Source: Acidobacteriota bacterium (GTDB lineage Bacteria; Acidobacteriota; Blastocatellia; Pyrinomonadales; Pyrinomonadaceae). From it: DNA of 9,249 bases. The notes under the pieces are model-generated. The model saw nothing but the letters and a program-made list of their open reading frames with translations. It was not told the origin of the DNA and ran no database searches. Shown here one piece after another: positions 6,078-9,249 of the stretch (positions are counted from its first letter, which is position 1; the number at the start of each line of letters is the position of its first letter). The translations under genes were made by a program, and so were the position numbers. The DNA lies in contig JAFBAJ010000304.1 of the NCBI GenBank assembly GCA_019247865.1, positions 1 through 9,249 of the forward strand, written 5' to 3'.

Positions 6078-6659
6078 ATGAGCAGTGTTTCCCCGGCGGT
6101 TGATTTGCCCGCGCTGTCGCGCCAGCTCGAAGGCGTGACCGCAGATGTGCGTCGTGAGTTTACGAACCTGAGCGCGGCGCAGCTTAACTGGAAACAGAGC
6201 GCGGAGGAGTGGAGCATCGGCCAGTGTCTCGACCATCTGGTTCAGACCAACGAGCAGTTCTTTCTCAGCTTCGACCAGATCATCCGGGGCGAGAAGCAGC
6301 AGACCGTGTGGGAGCGCCTTCCCGTGCTGCCGAAGTTTTTCGGGCGCTTTATCGTCAACGCGGCCAATCCCGAAAGCACGCGCAAGGTCAAAGCGCCGAA
6401 AGTCTTCGCGCCCGCGAGCAGCGACGTGGACGCGCACATCGTGGAAAGCTTTATCGCGCATCAGGCGTTGGTCGCGTCGAAGCTCAAGGCATTGGAGAAG
6501 GTGGACGCGCGCAATATCAAAGTCACTTCGCCGGTCGCACGATTCGTGACCTACAGCCTGCTCGACGCCTGCACGATCCTGGTCTATCACGAGCGACGCC
6601 ACTTCGAGCAGGCGCGCAGAGTTTTAGCCGCGAGCGGCTTTCCGCGCGAAGTGCATTAG
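6078..6659 (+). CDS. DinB-fold putative metal-dependent protein
   Basis: The product is 193 residues with no signal peptide and reads as a four-helix-bundle DinB/YfiT-like protein. SAEEWSIGQCLDHLVQTNEQF (41-61) is the typical WSxxQxLxHL helix, and the C-terminal VYHERRHFEQARRVL (169-183) is the second signature. The three histidines expected to bind metal are H53, H171 and H175. Members include thiol-dependent transferases and many proteins of unknown role, so no reaction can be named. A strong SD (GGAGGT, 6065-6070) stands 7 bases before the ATG, and the gene begins 20 bases after fadN, so co-transcription is very likely. The last codons and the stop lie within a 19-bp tandem duplication. 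The next gene is separated by about 620 bases of hairpin repeats. A role in lipid metabolism is suggested only by context. Confidence 0.82.
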   Translation: MSSVSPAVDLPALSRQLEGVTADVRREFTNLSAAQLNWKQSAEEWSIGQCLDHLVQTNEQFFLSFDQIIRGEKQQTVWERLPVLPKFFGRFIVNAANPESTRKVKAPKVFAPASSDVDAHIVESFIAHQALVASKLKALEKVDARNIKVTSPVARFVTYSLLDACTILVYHERRHFEQARRVLAASGFPREVH

Positions 6660-6685
6660 AAACTGTGAAGTGCATTAGAAACCGT
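6648..6685 (+). repeat. 19-bp tandem duplication across the dinB-like stop codon
   Basis: GAAGTGCATTAGAAACTGT (6648-6666) is followed directly by GAAGTGCATTAGAAACCGT (6667-6685), 18 of 19 identical. The first copy contains the final codons (EVH) and TAG stop of the DinB-fold gene; the second is non-coding. It marks the left border of the repeat-filled region and looks like a recent slippage or repair event. Confidence 0.85.
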
Positions 6686-6692
6686 TTTGAAA

Positions 6693-7028
6693 AGCCACAG
6701 AGCAACATCATTACAGCCGCAGCGCGTCGCCATTAAAAGCGGCAGCGCGTCGCCATTAATAGCCGCAGAGCGGCGACATGTTTGTAGCTGCAACAGCCGC
6801 AGAGCGGCGGCATGTTTATCGTCTCAACAGCCGCGGAGCGGCGGCATGTGTATAACCTCAGCGCGACGTCATGTTTATAGCCGCAGGGCGGCGTCATGAA
6901 GCGCCGCGGAGCAGTCATGATTAATAGCCGCAGAGCGGCGAAATGTTTATAGCCCGCAGCCGCAGAGCGGCATCATTAATAGCCGCAGAGCGGGATCATT
7001 AAAAGCCGCAGAGCGGCGGCATGTTTAT
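6693..7028 (+). repeat. Array of about 13 short GCCGC-loop-GCGGC hairpin repeats
   Basis: The best unit reads AGCCGCAGAGCGGCG followed by a short tail, either RCATGTTTATAG or ATCATTAATAG. The GCCGC and GCGGC arms form a 5-bp hairpin with an AGA loop. Units begin near 6693, 6715, 6738, 6761, 6795, 6829, 6860, 6879, 6902, 6926, 6958, 6981 and 7004. Spacings are mostly 22-24 bases, with some of 31-34 where extra bases such as AGCTGCAAC or AGCCCGC are inserted. Copies at 6761, 6795, 6829, 6926, 6958 and 7004 keep a full stem; those at 6693 and 6860 are decayed. All point the same way. There is no unique spacer DNA, so it is not a CRISPR. No coding signal is credible here. Confidence 0.88.
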
Positions 7029-7126
7029 AGCCCGCAAGCCGCCACCCGATTTGAAGCTCCGATAGGAGCGACATATTCCGCTCCTGACGGAGCTCATCTG
7101 TGGGAGACTTGCGGGGCTATAAACAT
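7021..7126. repeat. Large inverted repeat joining the two hairpin arrays
   Basis: ATGTTTATAGCCCGCAAG (7021-7038) is the tail of the last left-array unit. Its complement occurs at 7108-7126, differing by one extra G in a C/G run. Between the arms, two GCTCC-type hairpins face each other (7056-7069 and 7080-7093), separated by a ten-base centre around 7074. A transcript could fold into one long arm bearing two side hairpins. Confidence 0.8.
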
Positions 7127-7252
7127 CCAGCTCCTACGGAGCTTCTAAAATAGCTCGCTCCTCCGGAGCTGCTAAAACATCTGGTTCCTCACGGAGCTGC
7201 GAAAACATCGCGCTCCTGACGGAGCTTCAAAACATCCAGCTCCTGACGGAGC
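7056..7252 (-). repeat. Array of seven GCTCC-loop-GGAGC hairpin repeats, mostly in reverse orientation
   Basis: Hairpins with GCTCC/GGAGC stems and 3-4 base loops lie at 7056-7069, 7080-7093, 7130-7142, 7157-7169, 7184-7196, 7212-7225 and 7239-7252. The last five are spaced 27, 27, 28 and 27 bases. Read on the minus strand, most units are AGCTCCGTCAGGAGC followed by a tail like TGGATGTTTTAGA, the same plan as the left array but with another stem. The first unit (7056) is in plus orientation. The array ends at 7252, about 31 bases before the chosen start of the DUF4442 gene. Confidence 0.87.
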
Positions 7253-7283
7253 TTTGGCGGAGACCTTTTTCGAGAGATGCGTC

Positions 7284-7781
7284 ATGCCCGAATCTTTGAA
7301 GACCAGATGGCAGCGCCGCGCCTTCAATTTCTTCCCGGCCTACAGGGGCACGGGCGGGCGGCTGATGTATCTCGCGGACGATTATCACGAGATACACGTC
7401 AAGCTGCCTCTGACATGGCGGACGCGCAATTACGTCGGCACGATCTTCGGCGGCAGCATGTACGGCGCGATTGATCCGGTCTACATGATTATGCTGATTA
7501 AGATTCTGGGCGCGGATTACGTCGTCTGGGACAAGGCCGCGACGATTCGCTTTAAGAAGCCTGGCCGCGCGACGCTCTATGCCAAGTTTCGGATCGAGCC
7601 GGAAGAGGTCGCGACGATCAGAGAGGAGCTGACGCGCCGCAAATCCATCGAGCGCGTTTATCGCGTCAACCTCGTGGACAAGGACGGAGTGGTTCACGCC
7701 GAAGTTGAGAAGACGCTCTACATCGCCGCCAAGCGCGCGGCAGCGGAAAGAGCTGCGGGCGTCTCTGCGGCAACGGTTTGA
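7284..7781 (+). CDS. DUF4442 / hotdog-fold putative acyl-CoA thioesterase
   Basis: With the ATG at 7284 the product has 165 residues. The frame is open back to a TTG at 7254, but that codon abuts the last hairpin repeat and lacks a spaced SD, whereas GAGAG stands about 7 bases before 7284. The sequence fits DUF4442, a single hotdog domain related to PaaI-type thioesterases. It has TRNYVGTIFGGSMYGAIDPVYMIML (47-71), the segment equivalent to the N-x-x-GT-x-FGG helix region, followed by strands ATIRFKKPGRATLYAKFRI (86-104) and YRVNLVDKDGVVHAEVEKTLYIA (126-148). An aspartate (D64) in the central helix is a plausible catalytic residue. Its position in a beta-oxidation operon makes an acyl-CoA substrate likely, but hydrolase activity is inferred. 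The ybaK-like gene starts 12 bases after its stop. Whether transcription from the fadN promoter crosses the hairpin arrays is unclear; I see no convincing promoter in the repeats. Confidence 0.8.
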   Translation: MPESLKTRWQRRAFNFFPAYRGTGGRLMYLADDYHEIHVKLPLTWRTRNYVGTIFGGSMYGAIDPVYMIMLIKILGADYVVWDKAATIRFKKPGRATLYAKFRIEPEEVATIREELTRRKSIERVYRVNLVDKDGVVHAEVEKTLYIAAKRAAAERAAGVSAATV

Positions 7782-7793
7782 CATCTAAGCTGT

Positions 7794-8270
7794 ATGGATT
7801 ATCCGATCACCCCGGCGGTGCGCGCCCTGCGTGCGAAGAAGATCGATTTCGCGCCGCACCTTTACGCTTACGAAGAGCACGGCGGCACGCGACGTTCGGC
7901 CGCAGAGCTCGGAGTTGACGAGCACGCGGTGGTCAAGACGCTGGTCTTTGAGACGGACGCGCGCAAGGCTTTCATTGTGCTGATGCACGGCGACCTGACC
8001 GTCTCGGCCAAAGGGCTGGCGCGGGCTTTGAACGTTAAGAGCGTCGCGCCGTGCGAGGTTGAGAGGGCACAGAAGCTGACGGGCTACATGGTCGGCGGGA
8101 CGAGCCCATTCGGGACGCGCACGGCGCTGCCGGTCTACGCGGAAAAGAGTATCTTTGAGTTGCCGCGCATCTACATCAACGGCGGCAAGCGCGGCTTTCT
8201 GGTCGAGCTTGAGCCGCGCGTGTTGAAGGAGCTTTTGCAGGCACAGGAAGTCGAAGTAGGAATCGCTTAA
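7794..8270 (+). CDS. ybaK: YbaK/EbsC-type aminoacyl-tRNA deacylase (Cys-tRNA(Pro) deacylase)
   Basis: This 158-residue cytoplasmic protein is close to the usual YbaK length. It follows the family pattern throughout: TPAVRALRAKKIDFAPHLY (6-24), AAELGVDEHAVVKTLVF (36-52) with the conserved lysine K48, LTVSAKGLARALNVKSV (68-84), the signature TGYMVGGTSPFG (96-107), and YINGGKRGFLVELEP (127-141). YbaK hydrolyses Cys-tRNA(Pro) made by mischarging prolyl-tRNA synthetase, a trans-editing step in translation quality control. The signature and K48 support deacylase activity, but related INS-superfamily members edit other tRNAs. It starts 12 bases after the DUF4442 stop and ends 24 bases before the thiolase, so co-transcription is likely. 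No strong SD precedes the ATG, suggesting coupling to the upstream gene. No functional link to fatty-acid oxidation is known to me. Confidence 0.88.
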   Translation: MDYPITPAVRALRAKKIDFAPHLYAYEEHGGTRRSAAELGVDEHAVVKTLVFETDARKAFIVLMHGDLTVSAKGLARALNVKSVAPCEVERAQKLTGYMVGGTSPFGTRTALPVYAEKSIFELPRIYINGGKRGFLVELEPRVLKELLQAQEVEVGIA

Positions 8271-8294
8271 AGTTTGTTGGAACGTGAGGAAATT

Positions 8295-9249
8295 ATGAGA
8301 GAAGCAGTGATTGTCTCAGCCGTGCGTACGGCTGTCGGGAAGGCTCCTAAGGGAACTTTAAAAGACACGCGGCCGGACGAGATGGGCGCGGTCGTCATCA
8401 AAGAGGCCATCGCGCGCGCCGAAGGCTTACAGGCTTCGGAGATCGAAGATGTGATTATGGGCTGTGCGATGCCGGAGGCGGAGCAGGGCATGAACGTCAC
8501 GCGCGCGGCGGCGATCCGCGCCGGGCTGCCGGTCGAAACCAGCGCCATGACGATCAATCGCTTCTGCTCTTCGGGCCTGCAATCAATCGCGCTCGCGGCC
8601 GACCGCATACGCACGGGCGGCGCGGACGTTATCATCGCGGGCGGGCTCGAAACGATGTCCATGATCCCGATGGGCGGCCACATCATTCGCCCGAACCCGT
8701 ACCTCGTGGAGCATTACCCGGACTTCTATCTCAACATGGGCCTTGCGACCGAGAACGTCGCGCGCAAGTACGAGATTTCGCGCGAAGAGCAGGACGCCTT
8801 CGCTTTGCAATCACACACGCGCGCCGCAGCAGCTCTGGAAGCCGATAAGTTCAAGGACGAAGTCGTCCCTTTGAGCGTCACTTTTGAAGAGCTGGACGAG
8901 AAGGGGCGCAAACAGAGGCGCGAGGTCGTGTTCGACCGGGACGAGGGCGTGCGCCGTGATTCGAGCCTGGAGGGCCTGGCAAAATTAAAGCCTGCCTTTC
9001 ATGTGAAGGGCACGATCACTGCGGGCAACGCTTCGCAGATGTCTGACGGCGCGGCGGCGGCGGTCGTCATGTCGGACGAGCGCGCACGCGAGTTGGGCTT
9101 GAAGCCGCTCGCACGCTTCGTGGCCTACGCGACCGCCGGTTGCCCGCCCGAAGAGATGGGCATCGGCCCCGTTTTTGCGATTCCAAAAGCATTGAAGATC
9201 GCCGGCCTCTCGCTTGATCAGATTGACCTCATCGAGCTTAACGAAGCGT
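8295..9249 (+). CDS. fadA: Acetyl-CoA C-acyltransferase (3-ketoacyl-CoA thiolase), partial, cut by right edge
   Basis: The first 318 codons of a thiolase of about 390-400 residues are present. It catalyses CoA-dependent cleavage of 3-ketoacyl-CoA to acetyl-CoA and a shortened acyl-CoA, the last step of each beta-oxidation round. Visible motifs are the N-terminal EAVIVSAVRTAVGK (3-16), the nucleophile loop NRFCSSG with C91, GGLETMS (116-122), MGLATENVARKY (148-159) and TAGNASQMSDGAAA (242-255). The sequence ends at the start of the NEAF motif, so the catalytic His and second Cys of the C-terminal domain lie outside the window. The start is supported by GAGGA 4 bases before the ATG and by alignment of the first strand. 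A degradative rather than biosynthetic role is inferred from the operon: in Bacillus, fadN is followed by fadA and fadE, and here three genes intervene. Confidence 0.92.
   Translation, partial: MREAVIVSAVRTAVGKAPKGTLKDTRPDEMGAVVIKEAIARAEGLQASEIEDVIMGCAMPEAEQGMNVTRAAAIRAGLPVETSAMTINRFCSSGLQSIALAADRIRTGGADVIIAGGLETMSMIPMGGHIIRPNPYLVEHYPDFYLNMGLATENVARKYEISREEQDAFALQSHTRAAAALEADKFKDEVVPLSVTFEELDEKGRKQRREVVFDRDEGVRRDSSLEGLAKLKPAFHVKGTITAGNASQMSDGAAAAVVMSDERARELGLKPLARFVAYATAGCPPEEMGIGPVFAIPKALKIAGLSLDQIDLIELNEA

Noticed and set aside
6687..6918. Reading frames on both strands across the GCCGC hairpin array
   Set aside because: They only translate the repeats (recurrent RRAA/AAERRHV or similar), have no SD and decay with the repeat units. 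They are non-coding.
6693..7252. Possible CRISPR array
   Set aside because: Repeats are short (about 13-25 bases), highly variable, directly adjacent or separated by more repeat-like tails, with no unique spacers and no cas genes nearby.
7254..7283. TTG at 7254 as the start of the DUF4442 gene
   Set aside because: It abuts the last hairpin unit with no properly spaced SD. The ATG at 7284 has a purine-rich GAGAG at suitable distance, and family similarity begins after it.

Overview
The window is GC-rich bacterial chromosome, and I see no phage or plasmid genes. The combination of a FadN-type beta-oxidation protein, a DinB-fold protein, a DUF4442 protein, small secreted proteins with DUF3828-like and cystatin domains, and abundant short palindromic repeats would fit an Acidobacteriota genome, perhaps of the Blastocatellia group. 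That placement is inference from gene content; there is no rRNA or other marker to prove it.

Left part (1-1955). A secreted M1-aminopeptidase-like protein runs off the left edge on the minus strand. Its zinc-binding residues are replaced, so it looks like a pseudopeptidase. Divergent from it is a small soluble FAD/NAD(P)-binding reductase of the ferredoxin-NADP reductase superfamily.

Middle left (1985-3353), minus strand. A two-gene unit encodes a secreted DUF3828-like protein followed by a secreted cystatin (cysteine-protease inhibitor fold). A good sigma-70-like promoter lies about 80 bases upstream of the first gene, and a possible 9-codon leader ORF sits between the two genes.

Intergenic 3354-3645. 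A 162-bp long-palindromic, MITE-like element flanked by an 8-9 bp direct repeat has landed between two divergent promoters. On its right is the fadN promoter, whose -35/-10 spacer is filled by a perfect 20-bp inverted repeat. This matches the operator consensus I recall for the Bacillus TetR-family regulator FadR.

Right part (3646-9249), plus strand. This is a fatty-acid beta-oxidation operon: fadN (3-hydroxyacyl-CoA dehydrogenase plus enoyl-CoA hydratase), a DinB-fold protein, a DUF4442 hotdog (thioesterase-like) protein, a YbaK-type aminoacyl-tRNA deacylase, and a thiolase (fadA) cut by the right edge. FadN performs hydration and dehydrogenation, and FadA performs thiolytic cleavage. The operon is split by about 620 bases of non-coding DNA made of two facing arrays of short hairpin repeats. 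The arrays use different stems but share one hairpin-plus-tail plan, and together they form one large imperfect inverted repeat.
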